Assembly (NCBI RefSeq): GCF_014203695.1
Contig: NZ_JACHJO010000006.1
Span: 124,001 to 188,000 of the forward strand
Source: Nocardiopsis algeriensis
Lineage (GTDB): Bacteria > Actinomycetota > Actinomycetes > Streptosporangiales > Streptosporangiaceae
Direction of reading: 5' to 3'
DNA: 64,000 nt
The notes beneath the pieces are model-generated. The model was not told the DNA's origin. It searched no databases and saw only the letters and a program-made list of their open reading frames with translations. A program made the position numbers and the translations under genes. The stretch's first letter is position 1. Every line of letters starts with the position of its first letter. Below are positions 42,648 to 51,420 of this stretch, piece by piece.

Positions 42648-45352
42648 TGGGGACCCGGGCGCGCCGCCTGCTGCTGGCCGGGGTGGGGATCCTCTTCCTG
42701 GTCCACCTCGTCTGCATCGGCATCCCGCTGGGGGAGGAGACCGTGGCGGCGGCGCTCGGGGAATGGCCCGGAACCGTCGCCGCGGGCGCGGCCGGCATCT
42801 CCCTGCTCCGGGCCGCGCGCCTCTGGGAGCGGGGCGGGACCGGGCACGGCGGCGGTTCCGACGGCGTGGACGGGGGCGCCGCGCTGCGCAACCTGGGCTT
42901 CGCAGCCCTGGCCTGGTGCGCGGGCGGCCTCACCCACGGGATCACCCGCCTGTTCGTCTCCGACTCGATCCTGTCCCTGACGCTGGGCGACCTGTTCCTG
43001 CTCGCCGCGCTGCCCCTGTTCGCGGTGGGCTTCACCCGCCTCGCCCCCTGGCCGGGCGGGATACGGACCGCCCTGCGGCACATCACCGACAGCTACGTGT
43101 GCGCCGCGGCGGTGTTCTCCGTGGTGTGGCTGCTGGTGTTCTCCCCGCTGTACCGGGAGCTGGGGGAAGGCGCCGGATTCCTGGGCTTCGCGCTGGTCTA
43201 CCCGGTCGCCGACATCGCCGTCCTGTGCCTGCTCGTCCCGCTGGTGTTCATGTCGCCGCACAGCATGCGGCGGGTGGTGCTGCCGGCGATCGGCGCCTTC
43301 GCCCTCATCACCGCCGCGGACCTGGTGGGGGCGGTCACCCGCCTGACCGGACCCGCCGTGGCGGGGGGCATCGAGCACCCGCTGAAACTCCTCGGATTCC
43401 TCGTGCTGGGGGCGCTGCCGTGGCTGGTGGGGCACCGGCCGGGGTCGGAGCCGCGCCGGATCACCGGGCGGGGCCTGTACCGGTTCGCCCCCGAGCTCGC
43501 CGCGGTCGGGGCGGTGGCCGTGGCCGCCGTGGCCCTGACCGTCTCGGGGCTGGGCCTGCCGGGGGTGGCCCCGGTGCTGCCGCTGGCCGCGGGCACGGCG
43601 GTGCTGGCCCTGCTGGTGCGGATGCTGGGCATGATGGAGGAGAACGCGACCCTGGCGCGCATGGTGCGCAACCGCGAGATCCACTTCCACGAGCTGGCGC
43701 GCAACAGCGGCGACGTCGTCCTCGTCCTGGACCGGGACGGCGGCGTGGACTACGTCAGCCCCGGCACCGCGGAGGCCTTCGGGTACCGGGTCGACGACGT
43801 GCTGGCCGCGCCGGTGACCTCCCTGCTCCACCCCGAGGACCTGGAGCGCACGAAGGAGGTGGGCGAGCTGTTCACGGGCTGCGCGGGACAGGGCGTGCAC
43901 CTGCGACTGCGGGTGCGGGCCGCGGACGGGACGTGGCGGCACACCGAGTCGACGGTGTCCCTGTACGAGCAGCCCGGCGAGCCGGACCGGCTCCTAGTGA
44001 CCACCCGCGACATCAGCGCCCAGGTGGCGCTGCAGAACGAGGTGGAGCACCTGACCTTCCACGACGGCGTGACGGGCCTGCCCAACCGGGCCTACCTGGA
44101 GCAGCGCGCCGGCGACGTGCTCGCGCACCGGGTGATCAGCGACGACGCCGCGGGGACGGTCGCGGTGGTCTTCCTGGACCTGGACGGCTTCACGGCGGTC
44201 AACGACGCCGCGGGGCACGCCGGCGGCGACCACGTGCTGTCGCAGGCGGCCCGCAGGCTGCGGGGGGAGCTGGACTCGAACGCGACCCTGGCCCGCTGGG
44301 GCGGCGACGAGTTCGCCGTCCTGGTGGAGGAGGCGCCCAAGGCCCAGCGGGTGGTGGACCTGGCCGAGCGGCTGGGCCGGGTGATCGCCTCCGAGCCGTT
44401 CCAGACCGCCGACCGCGAGATGGTGCTGACCGCCAGCATCGGGGTGGCGTTCGCCGAGACCGGTACCGGCAGCGGCGAGCTGCTGCGCAACGCCGACGTG
44501 GCCCTGACCCGGGCCAAGGAGGGGGGCCCCGGCACGGTCGAGGTGTACGCGGCCCACATGCACGACAAGGTGCTCTCCCGCCTGGAGCTCCAGGTCCGGC
44601 TGCGCCGGGCCCTGGCCGAGGGCGAGTTCTACCTGGAGTACCAGCCGGTGGTGGACCTGGGCACCTCGCAGGTGACCTCGGTGGAGGCCCTGGTGCGCTG
44701 GGGCCGGGACGGCGAGGCCGTGGGTCCCGACGCGTTCCTCGGCGCGGCCGAGGAATCGGGGCTGATCGTCCCCCTGGGGGAGTGGATCCTGCGGGAGGCG
44801 TGCGAGAAGGTCTCCGTGTGGCGGCTCTCGGACTGGGACATCGCCCTGTCGGTGAACCTGTCGCCGCGCCAGGTCCTCTCGCCCCGGTTCGTGGAGACGG
44901 TGGAGCGGATCCTGGCGGAGACGGGGCTCTCCGCCGAGTTCCTCACCCTGGAGGTCGACGAGGAGATCCTGCTCGACAACGGGGGAGAGGCCGTCCAGCG
45001 GCTCGCGGAGCTGCGTGAGCTGGGTGTGCAGCTGGCCATCGACGACTACGGGATGGGCTACGCCTCGCTGGCGCACCTGCGCAGGCTGAGCGTGGACGCG
45101 ATCAAGATCGACCCCTCGTTCACCGCGGACCTGGGCCGTGACGGCACGGTGACGCTGCTCACGCACACGATCATCCAGCTCGGCCGGGACCTGGGCGTGC
45201 AGGTGGTGGCCGAGGGCATCGAGCGGGCGGAGCAGCTGGAGCAGCTGCGGGCGATGGGCTGCGACCGGGGCCAGGGGTTCCTGGTCGCGCGGCCGATGTC
45301 GGCGGCCGGGGTGGAGGCCCTGGTCGGCGGGGAGGCGGGTGCGAGCCTCTGA
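42647..45352 (+). CDS. Membrane PAS-GGDEF-EAL cyclic di-GMP protein
   Basis: The protein has 901 residues. About nine N-terminal membrane helices (1-330) precede a PAS sensor domain (about 345-460: NSGDVVLVLDRDGGVDYVSP to RDISAQVALQ). The GGDEF domain has RWGGDEF (552-556) and no RxxD inhibitory site. The EAL domain (EALVRW, Glu680) keeps all expected motifs: VNLSPRQV, DDYGMGYASL, IKIDPSF, EGIE and GCDRGQGF. Both synthesis and hydrolysis of cyclic di-GMP are possible, in contrast to the first GGDEF-EAL protein at 31512. From memory this corresponds to cdgE of Streptomyces, upstream of ilvB. ATG at 42647 with GGGGAGG six bases upstream. Confidence 0.92.
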   Translation: MGTRARRLLLAGVGILFLVHLVCIGIPLGEETVAAALGEWPGTVAAGAAGISLLRAARLWERGGTGHGGGSDGVDGGAALRNLGFAALAWCAGGLTHGITRLFVSDSILSLTLGDLFLLAALPLFAVGFTRLAPWPGGIRTALRHITDSYVCAAAVFSVVWLLVFSPLYRELGEGAGFLGFALVYPVADIAVLCLLVPLVFMSPHSMRRVVLPAIGAFALITAADLVGAVTRLTGPAVAGGIEHPLKLLGFLVLGALPWLVGHRPGSEPRRITGRGLYRFAPELAAVGAVAVAAVALTVSGLGLPGVAPVLPLAAGTAVLALLVRMLGMMEENATLARMVRNREIHFHELARNSGDVVLVLDRDGGVDYVSPGTAEAFGYRVDDVLAAPVTSLLHPEDLERTKEVGELFTGCAGQGVHLRLRVRAADGTWRHTESTVSLYEQPGEPDRLLVTTRDISAQVALQNEVEHLTFHDGVTGLPNRAYLEQRAGDVLAHRVISDDAAGTVAVVFLDLDGFTAVNDAAGHAGGDHVLSQAARRLRGELDSNATLARWGGDEFAVLVEEAPKAQRVVDLAERLGRVIASEPFQTADREMVLTASIGVAFAETGTGSGELLRNADVALTRAKEGGPGTVEVYAAHMHDKVLSRLELQVRLRRALAEGEFYLEYQPVVDLGTSQVTSVEALVRWGRDGEAVGPDAFLGAAEESGLIVPLGEWILREACEKVSVWRLSDWDIALSVNLSPRQVLSPRFVETVERILAETGLSAEFLTLEVDEEILLDNGGEAVQRLAELRELGVQLAIDDYGMGYASLAHLRRLSVDAIKIDPSFTADLGRDGTVTLLTHTIIQLGRDLGVQVVAEGIERAEQLEQLRAMGCDRGQGFLVARPMSAAGVEALVGGEAGASL

Positions 45353-45474
45353 GAGGCGTCTCACCAGGTGGTATCCCCGGCGCGTCGGTCGGGGCGCACG
45401 GAAGGGCTCCTTCGCCCGTTTTCCCAGTTCACAGGGGGAGTGGCATGTGACGCAGGTCGCATTGTGAAATTTCT

Positions 45475-45491
45475 GTCTCATAATGTGAGAC
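45475..45491. promoter_or_regulatory. Palindromic operator GTCTC-N7-GAGAC upstream of ilvB
   Basis: GTCTCATAATGTGAGAC; its centre at 45483 is 48 bases upstream of the -10 at 45531 and about 61 before the predicted start of transcription, an activator-like position. The same palindrome with the same spacing occurs before cimA, and a shorter form before leuB. A plausible binder is an IclR-type BCAA regulator (NdgR in Streptomyces), whose gene is not in the window. Confidence 0.7.
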
Positions 45492-45506
45492 AAAAGGGTG
45501 ATCTTG

Positions 45507-45536
45507 TTGACGCGCCCGCCCACCATCGGCCAATCT
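45507..45536 (+). promoter_or_regulatory. ilvB promoter
   Basis: TTGACG (45507-45512), 18-nt spacer, CAATCT (45531-45536). Transcription is predicted near 45543-45544, exactly at the GTG of the leader peptide. Confidence 0.65.
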
Positions 45537-45543
45537 TGGGAGC

Positions 45544-45594
45544 GTGCAGAGCAACTCCCTGATTCTCGTACTTGGTCGGCGCGCAGCCCACTGA
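45544..45594 (+). CDS. ilvB leader peptide
   Basis: A 16-residue leader peptide, MQSNSLILVLGRRAAH, starting with GTG 45544. The run L-I-L-V-L makes its translation sensitive to charged Leu, Ile and Val tRNA. It resembles the ilvB leader known from Streptomyces (a peptide containing ILVLG). It starts at or next to the predicted transcription start and is followed by an attenuator hairpin pair. Confidence 0.85.
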   Translation: MQSNSLILVLGRRAAH

Positions 45595-45650
45595 GTTTCT
45601 TCTGCTGCGCGCCAACCCCTCAACCGCCGTCGGGCGGTGGGGGTTTTTTT
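45579..45650 (+). terminator. ilvB transcription attenuator
   Basis: First hairpin: GGCGCGCAG (45579-45587, inside the leader peptide) with CTGCGCGCC (45605-45613), 9 bp. Then the terminator: AACCCC (45614-45619) with GGGGTT (45640-45645) and ACCGCC (45623-45628) with GGCGGT (45633-45638), a three-base bulge, followed by a T7 run. This is the pause-hairpin / terminator order of amino-acid attenuators. The antiterminator pairing was not resolved. Confidence 0.8.
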
Positions 45651-45729
45651 ATTGCCGGACCAAGCCACGAGACAGACCCATCAAAGCCAGAGCCCCGTGC
45701 CGCTCTGGGCCCTCGCGAAGGATCTTGAG

Positions 45730-47490
45730 ATGACCGAGCAGATGACCGGCGCCCAATCGCTGATCAGGTCGCTGGAACACGTCGGCGTTGACACTGTCTT
45801 CGGTATTCCGGGCGGCGCCATCCTCCCCGCGTACGACCCCCTCTACGACTCCGCCGAGGTGCGCCACATCCTCATGCGGCACGAACAGGGAGCCGGCCAC
45901 GCCGCCGAGGGCTACGCCTACGCCACCGGACGCCCCGGCGTCTGCATGGCCACCAGCGGCCCCGGCGCCACCAACCTGGTCACGCCGCTGGCGGACGCCT
46001 ACATGGACTCGGTCCCCATGGTCGCGATCACCGGCCAGGTCGCCTCCCCGATGATCGGCACCGACGCCTTCCAGGAAGCCGACATCTGCGGCATCACGAT
46101 GCCGATCACCAAGCACAACCTCCTCGTCCGGACCGCGGCCGACATTCCGCGCGCCGTCGCCGAGGCCTTCCACATCGCCTCCAGCGGCCGCCCCGGCCCG
46201 GTCCTGGTCGACATCACCAAGGACGCCCTCCAGGGCGACGCCGCGTTCGTCTGGCCCGAGCGCCTGGACCTGCCCGGCTACCGCCCCGTCACCAAGCCCC
46301 ACGGCAAGCAGGTCCGCGAGGCCGCCCGGATGATCCTCGAGGCCCGGCGCCCCGTCCTCTACGTCGGCGGCGGCGTGCTGCGCGCCGGGGCCGCGGCCGA
46401 GCTGCGGATCCTGGCCGAGCTGACCGGCGTTCCCGTCGTCACGACCCTGATGGCCCGCGGCGTCTTCCCCGACAGCCACCCGCAGTACGTCGGCATGCCG
46501 GGCATGCACGGCGACGTCGCCGCCGTCGGCGCCCTGCAGCAGGCCGACCTCATCGTCGCCCTGGGCGCGCGCTTCGACGACCGGGTCACCGGCCGCCTGG
46601 ACAGCTTCGCCCCCGGCGCCAAGATCGTCCACGCCGACATCGACCCCGCCGAGATCTCCAAGAACCGCCACGCCGACGTGCCCATCGTCGGGGACTGCCG
46701 CGAGGTGCTCGCCGACCTGGTCGTGGCCGTGCGCGCCGACCAGGAGAAGGGCCGCGCCGGCGACTACGGGGCCTGGTGGCAGCACCTGGGCCGCATGCGC
46801 ACCACCTACCCCAAGGGTTACGACGTTCCCGAGGACGGCAGCCTGGCCCCGCAGATGGTCATCGAGCGCCTGGGCAAGGTCGTGGGCCCCGAGGCCACCT
46901 ACGTCGCCGGCGTCGGCCAGCACCAGATGTGGGCCGCCCAGTTCATCGACCACGAGCGCCCCGGCTCCTTCGTCAACTCCGGCGGCCTGGGCACCATGGG
47001 CTTCTCCGTCCCGGCCGCCCTGGGGGCCAAGGTGGGCGACCCCGGCCGCGCGGTCTGGTCGGTCGACGGCGACGGCTGCTTCCAGATGACCAACCAGGAG
47101 CTGGCCACCTGCGCCGTTGAGAACATCCCGATCAAGGTCGCCCTGGTCAACAACGGCAACCTGGGCATGGTGCGCCAGTGGCAGACCCTGTTCTACGAGG
47201 GCCGCTACTCCAACACCGACCTGCAGACGTCCCCCAGGGACGAGAAGATCCGGATTCCGGACTTCGTCAAGCTGGCCGAGGCGTACGGTTGTGTCGGCCT
47301 GCGGTGCGAGCGCGCCGAGGACGTCGATGCCACCATCGAGAAGGCCATGGCGATCGACGACGTCCCGGTCGTCGTCGACTTCACCGTCAACCACGACGCG
47401 ATGGTCTGGCCCATGGTCGGACCCGGCGTCAGCAACGACGAGATCCAGTACGCGCGCGACATGGCGCCGAGCTGGGAACACGAGGACTAG
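45730..47490 (+). CDS. ilvB: Acetolactate synthase large subunit
   Basis: The protein has 586 residues. It condenses two pyruvates to acetolactate (valine, leucine) or pyruvate with 2-oxobutyrate (isoleucine), using thiamine diphosphate and FAD. The activating Glu is in [16 protein letters not shown], the FAD region includes [19 protein letters not shown], and the ThDP motif is [23 protein letters not shown] at 45730 with GAAGGA seven bases upstream; the longer frame from 45637 overlaps the attenuator and is not used. First gene of ilvBNC. Confidence 0.98.
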   Translation: MTEQMTGAQSLIRSLEHVGVDTVFGIPGGAILPAYDPLYDSAEVRHILMRHEQGAGHAAEGYAYATGRPGVCMATSGPGATNLVTPLADAYMDSVPMVAITGQVASPMIGTDAFQEADICGITMPITKHNLLVRTAADIPRAVAEAFHIASSGRPGPVLVDITKDALQGDAAFVWPERLDLPGYRPVTKPHGKQVREAARMILEARRPVLYVGGGVLRAGAAAELRILAELTGVPVVTTLMARGVFPDSHPQYVGMPGMHGDVAAVGALQQADLIVALGARFDDRVTGRLDSFAPGAKIVHADIDPAEISKNRHADVPIVGDCREVLADLVVAVRADQEKGRAGDYGAWWQHLGRMRTTYPKGYDVPEDGSLAPQMVIERLGKVVGPEATYVAGVGQHQMWAAQFIDHERPGSFVNSGGLGTMGFSVPAALGAKVGDPGRAVWSVDGDGCFQMTNQELATCAVENIPIKVALVNNGNLGMVRQWQTLFYEGRYSNTDLQTSPRDEKIRIPDFVKLAEAYGCVGLRCERAEDVDATIEKAMAIDDVPVVVDFTVNHDAMVWPMVGPGVSNDEIQYARDMAPSWEHED

Positions 47491-47508
47491 AGGAGAAGCC
47501 GAACCACC

Positions 47509-48033
47509 ATGAGCAGTCACACGCTTTCCGTTCTGGTGGAGGACACCCCCGGTATCCTCGCCCGCGCCTCCTCTCTGTTCTCCCGCCGCGGTTTCAACAT
47601 CGACTCGCTCAGTGTCAGCACGACCGAGTACCCCGGACTGTCCAGGATGACAATCGTGGTCAACTGCGACCTCCACCCCTTGGAGCAGGTGACCAAACAG
47701 CTCAACAAGCTGGTCAACGTCGTCAAGATCGTGGAGATGGACACCACCGCGTCGGTCCGGCGCGAGCTCCTGCTCGTGAAGGTCAAGGCCGACGCGTCGA
47801 GCCGCACCCACGTGCTTCAGACGGCCGAGCTGTTCCGCGCCCACATCGTGGACGTCAGCCCGGACGTCGTCGTCATCGAGGCCACCGGCGACCCCGAGAA
47901 GCTCGATGCCCTGGTGAAGAACCTGGAGCCGTTCGGTATCCGGGAACTGGTCAAGTCAGGGCTGGTCGCCCTGGGGCGCGGGCCCCGGTCGATCACCGAC
48001 CGCTCTCTCCGCCCCGTCGAGCGCAGCGCCTGA
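47509..48033 (+). CDS. ilvN: Acetolactate synthase small (regulatory) subunit
   Basis: The protein has 174 residues with two ACT domains. The first (LSVLVEDTPGILARASSLFS) binds valine for feedback inhibition; the second starts around residue 80 (RRELLLVKVKADASSRTHVL). It associates with IlvB and is required for full activity and valine sensitivity. It is 18 bases downstream of ilvB with AGGAG in the gap, so it is translated from the same mRNA. Confidence 0.98.
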   Translation: MSSHTLSVLVEDTPGILARASSLFSRRGFNIDSLSVSTTEYPGLSRMTIVVNCDLHPLEQVTKQLNKLVNVVKIVEMDTTASVRRELLLVKVKADASSRTHVLQTAELFRAHIVDVSPDVVVIEATGDPEKLDALVKNLEPFGIRELVKSGLVALGRGPRSITDRSLRPVERSA

Positions 48034-48113
48034 GACGGGACAGGGGTCCGGAGCGAGCCGCCGGATCCCGCCACGCGCCCCCAACCAACGTGTCAAGCAA
48101 GGAGTAACCCCAA

Positions 48114-49109
48114 GTGGCAGCACAGATGTACTACGACGACGCCGCGGACATCGCGCTCATCCAGAGCAAGAAGGTCGCCGTGATCGGCTACGGCAGTCAG
48201 GGGCACGCGCACGCGCTGTCGCTGCGGGACTCGGGCGTCGACGTGCGGATCGGCCTGGCGGAGGGCTCCAAGAGCCGGGCCAAGGTCGAGGAGGACGGCC
48301 TGCGCGTCCTCACCCCCGCGGAGGCCACCCGCGAGGCCGACGTCGTCATGATCCTGGTCCCCGACCACATCCACAGGGACCTGTACAAGGACGAGATCGA
48401 GCCGAACCTGGAGCCGGGCAACGCCCTGTTCTTCGGCCACGGCTTCAGCATCCGCTACGGCTTCATCACCCCGCCCGAGGGCGTCGACGTCGCGATGGTC
48501 GCCCCCAAGGGCCCGGGCCACCTGGTCCGCCGCCAGTTCGAGGCCGGGCGCGGCGTGCCCTGCCTGGTCGCGGTCGAGAAGGACGCCAGCGGGCAGGCCT
48601 GGGACCTGGCCCTGTCGTGGGCCAAGGGCATCGGCGGCACCAAGGCCGGCGTCATCAAGACCACCTTCAAGGAGGAGACCGAGACCGACCTCTTCGGTGA
48701 GCAGGCCGTGCTGTGCGGCGGCACCGAGGAGCTGGTCAAGGCCGGTTTCGCCACTCTGGTGGAAGCGGGCTACCAGCCCGAGATCGCCTACTTCGAGTGC
48801 CTGCACGAGCTCAAGCTGATCGTCGACCTCATGTACGAGGGCGGCATCTCCAAGATGAACTGGTCGGTCTCCGACAACGCCGAGTACGGCGGCTACACCC
48901 GCGGCCCGCGCGTGATCACCGAGCAGACCCGCGAGGAGATGCGCAAGATCCTGCGCGAGATCCAGGACGGCTCCTACGCCAAGGAGCTCATGGACGAGTT
49001 CGACGCCGGACAGCCGACGTTCACCAAGCGCCGCGAGGCCGAGCAGAACGAGCAGATCGAGAAGGTGGGCGCCGAGCTGCGCCCCCTGATGAGCTGGCTC
49101 AAGGCCTAG
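48114..49109 (+). CDS. ilvC: Ketol-acid reductoisomerase
   Basis: The protein has 331 residues, the short class I form. It rearranges and reduces acetolactate or acetohydroxybutyrate to the dihydroxy acids using NADPH and magnesium. The nucleotide-binding motif is [20 protein letters not shown]; metal and substrate ligands are in [16 protein letters not shown] and [19 protein letters not shown]. The start is GTG at 48114 with AAGGAG nine bases upstream. Third gene of ilvBNC. Confidence 0.98.
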   Translation: MAAQMYYDDAADIALIQSKKVAVIGYGSQGHAHALSLRDSGVDVRIGLAEGSKSRAKVEEDGLRVLTPAEATREADVVMILVPDHIHRDLYKDEIEPNLEPGNALFFGHGFSIRYGFITPPEGVDVAMVAPKGPGHLVRRQFEAGRGVPCLVAVEKDASGQAWDLALSWAKGIGGTKAGVIKTTFKEETETDLFGEQAVLCGGTEELVKAGFATLVEAGYQPEIAYFECLHELKLIVDLMYEGGISKMNWSVSDNAEYGGYTRGPRVITEQTREEMRKILREIQDGSYAKELMDEFDAGQPTFTKRREAEQNEQIEKVGAELRPLMSWLKA

Positions 49110-49274
49110 GCCCCAGCCCTTCAGGGACGGGACCGATGGGGGTAGGCGGCGAAGACCACCTGCCCCCTTCGCCTTCCCTACCGCGGCAGTAGACTTCAGA
49201 ACGGCCGTCCTCCCCGATCCGCAGGCTGGCTCTACCTGCGCATATCGGGACGCGCAACCCGAAAAGGAACCCCT

Positions 49275-50864
49275 GTGTCCAAACCCGCCGTACTTGTAGC
49301 GGAAGAACTCTCCCCCGCCGGAATCGCGCTGCTCGAAGAGGACTTCGAGGTGCGCCGCGTGGACGGCTCCGACCGCTCCCAGCTCCTTCCGGCCCTGGCC
49401 GACGTGGACGCGCTCATCGTCCGCAGCGCCACCAAGGTGGACGCCGAGGCCCTCGCCGCGGCCGGTCGCCTCCAGGTGGTCGCCCGGGCCGGGGTCGGCC
49501 TGGACAACGTGGACGTGGAGGCCGCCACCAAGGCCGGCGTGCTGGTGGTCAACGCCCCGACCTCCAACATCATCAGCGCCGCCGAGCAGGCCGTGAACCT
49601 CCTCCTGGCCAGCGCCCGCAACACCGCTCCGGCGCACAACGCGCTGGTCAACGGCGAGTGGAAGCGCTCCAAGTACACCGGTGTGGAGCTGTACGAGAAG
49701 ACCGTCGGCATCGTGGGCCTGGGCCGCATCGGCGCCCTGGTCGCCCAGCGCATGCTGGCCTTCGGCACCAGGGCCATCGCCTACGACCCGTTCGTGCAGC
49801 CCGCGCGGGCCGCGCAGATGGGTGTGGAGGTCACCACGCTCGACGACCTGCTCGAGCGCTCCGACTTCATCACCATCCACCTGCCCAAGAACAAGGACAC
49901 CCTGGGCCTGATCGGCGAGGAGGCGCTGCGCAAGGTCAAGCCGACCGTGCGCATCGTCAACGCCGCGCGCGGCGGCATCCTCGACGAGGACGCGCTGTAC
50001 CAGGCCCTCAAGGAGGGCCGCGTGGGCGGTGCGGGCATCGACGTGTTCGCCAAGGAGCCGTGCACGGACAGCCCGCTGTTCGAGTTCGAGAACGTCGTGG
50101 TGGCCCCGCACCTGGGCGCCAGCACCCACGAGGCGCAGGAGAAGGCGGGCACGCAGGTGGCCCGCTCGGTGAAGCTGGCGCTGTCGGGCGAGTTCGTGCC
50201 CGACGCGGTCAACGTCCAGGGCACCGGCGTGGCCGAGGAGATCAAGCCGGGCCTGCCGCTGACCGAGAAGCTCGGCCGGGTCTTCACCGCCCTGGCGGGC
50301 ACGATCGCCAGCCGCATCGACGTCGAGGTGCGCGGCGAGATCGCCGCCCACGACGTCAAGGTGCTGGAGCTGGCCGCGCTCAAGGGCGTGTTCGCCGACG
50401 TGGTCGAGGACGCGGTGACCTTCGTCAACGCGCCGCTGCTGGCCAAGGAGCGCGGCGTCGAGGTCAACTTGGTCACCAGCGACGACAGCAGCGACTGGCG
50501 CAACCTGATCTCGGTGCGCGGTGTGCTGGCCGACGGCACCCGCGTGTCGGTCTCGGGCACGCTGACCGGCCCCCGCCAGATCGAGAAGCTGGTGGAGGTC
50601 AACAACTACACCCTGGAGATCGGCCTGGCCGAGCACATGGTGTTCCTGTCCTACGACGACCGCCCCGGCATGGTCGGCAAGGTCGGCGCCCTGCTCGGCG
50701 AGGCCGGCGTCAACATCGCGGGCATGCAGGTCATCCGCGACGAGGAGGGCGGCCAGGCCCTCATCGCCCTGACCGTCGACTCCGCCGTTCCGGAGCCCGT
50801 GCTCGCCTCGATCTCCGCCGAGATCGACGCGGCCGTCACCCGCCAGGTCGACCTGGAGGACTGA
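49275..50864 (+). CDS. serA: D-3-phosphoglycerate dehydrogenase
   Basis: The protein has 529 residues, the long form. It oxidises 3-phosphoglycerate in the first step of serine synthesis. The NAD site is VGIVGLGRIGALVAQRMLAF; the catalytic residues are in VNAARGGILDEDAL (Arg), the Glu of FAKEP, and the His of VVAPHLGASTHEAQ. An intervening domain and a C-terminal ACT domain (VFLSYDDRPGMVGKVGALLG) allow serine feedback control. GTG at 49275 with AAAGGA upstream. It is separated by 165 bases from ilvC and probably has its own promoter. Confidence 0.98.
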   Translation: MSKPAVLVAEELSPAGIALLEEDFEVRRVDGSDRSQLLPALADVDALIVRSATKVDAEALAAAGRLQVVARAGVGLDNVDVEAATKAGVLVVNAPTSNIISAAEQAVNLLLASARNTAPAHNALVNGEWKRSKYTGVELYEKTVGIVGLGRIGALVAQRMLAFGTRAIAYDPFVQPARAAQMGVEVTTLDDLLERSDFITIHLPKNKDTLGLIGEEALRKVKPTVRIVNAARGGILDEDALYQALKEGRVGGAGIDVFAKEPCTDSPLFEFENVVVAPHLGASTHEAQEKAGTQVARSVKLALSGEFVPDAVNVQGTGVAEEIKPGLPLTEKLGRVFTALAGTIASRIDVEVRGEIAAHDVKVLELAALKGVFADVVEDAVTFVNAPLLAKERGVEVNLVTSDDSSDWRNLISVRGVLADGTRVSVSGTLTGPRQIEKLVEVNNYTLEIGLAEHMVFLSYDDRPGMVGKVGALLGEAGVNIAGMQVIRDEEGGQALIALTVDSAVPEPVLASISAEIDAAVTRQVDLED

Positions 50865-50878
50865 CCTTCCCCGACCCG

Positions 50879-50911
50879 AAGGCCGCACCGCATGATGCGC
50901 GGTGCGGCCTT
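50879..50911 (+). terminator. serA terminator
   Basis: AAGGCCGCACCGC (50879-50891), 7-nt loop, GCGGTGCGGCCTT (50899-50911), a perfect 13-bp stem followed by TGTGG. It lies 15 bases past the serA stop. Confidence 0.75.
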
Positions 50912-50966
50912 TGTGGCATTTCAGAGGAAATGTCGTCACGCCCATGACCAGTGGAAACACGCCGAC

Positions 50967-50999
50967 GTCTCACATCGTGGGATGCTCTGGTCATATAGT
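50967..50999. promoter_or_regulatory. Imperfect GTCTC operator and a -10 box before the 29-residue ORF
   Basis: GTCTCACATCGTGGGAT (50967-50983) matches the ilvB and cimA palindrome in its left half and 3 of 5 bases of the right half. TATAGT at 50994-50999 is a good -10 box. The site overlaps where a -35 would be, unlike at ilvB. This would be a weak member of the same regulon, if real. Confidence 0.4.
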
Positions 51000-51193
51000 T
51001 GGACATCCGATATTCTGAAGCCCTAGGAGTTGCACTCCGCCCGCTCGCCCGAACACGGGCCGCGAGGGCGGCCCCGCGGAGGACCCCGCCGGGACGGAAC
51101 TCTTTCTCCGGTCACCGCCGACCGCACACCCATCGCGCGCGCCGAGACCGCCTGTTTCCCGTCCTTGGTCACGCAACGCATCTGGAGTTTCAC

Positions 51194-51283
51194 ATGTACG
51201 ACATGGTCGAGTACCCGTCCGCGCCCGAGTCCGACGACGAGATCGCCCGCGCCCTCCAGGAGGCGCTGAACCGCCGCGACTGA
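51194..51283 (+). CDS. Small ORF, 29 residues, upstream of leuB
   Basis: ATG at 51194, preceded by TGGAG with seven bases of spacing, encodes MYDMVEYPSAPESDDEIARA and ends QEALNRRD. It is acidic, with a likely C-terminal helix. It is too short for usual gene callers but has a proper start region and a protein-like sequence. The longer frame from 50999 is Arg-rich and not credible. Its role is unknown. Confidence 0.5.
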   Translation: MYDMVEYPSAPESDDEIARALQEALNRRD

Positions 51284-51369
51284 GCGGTCCGTCGTGGGGG
51301 CGCGTCGCCCCCGCGGCGACTTCCGGTCCTCGGCCCCGGTATGGTTGTCTCATTCAGTGTTCATTGTGA

Positions 51370-51384
51370 TCTCACCATCTGAGA
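51370..51384. promoter_or_regulatory. Operator TCTC-N7-GAGA upstream of leuB
   Basis: TCTCACCATCTGAGA, a 15-bp palindrome with the same TCTC-N7-GAGA core as before ilvB and cimA. It lies 36 bases before the leuB ATG. A -10 like TATGGT at 51340-51345 would place it downstream of the transcription start, so here the regulator would act as repressor. A half site (GTCTC) is at 51347-51351. Confidence 0.6.
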
Positions 51385-51420
51385 AGAAGCAGGTGGGGTC
51401 CCGAGTGGATCAGAGGCAGT

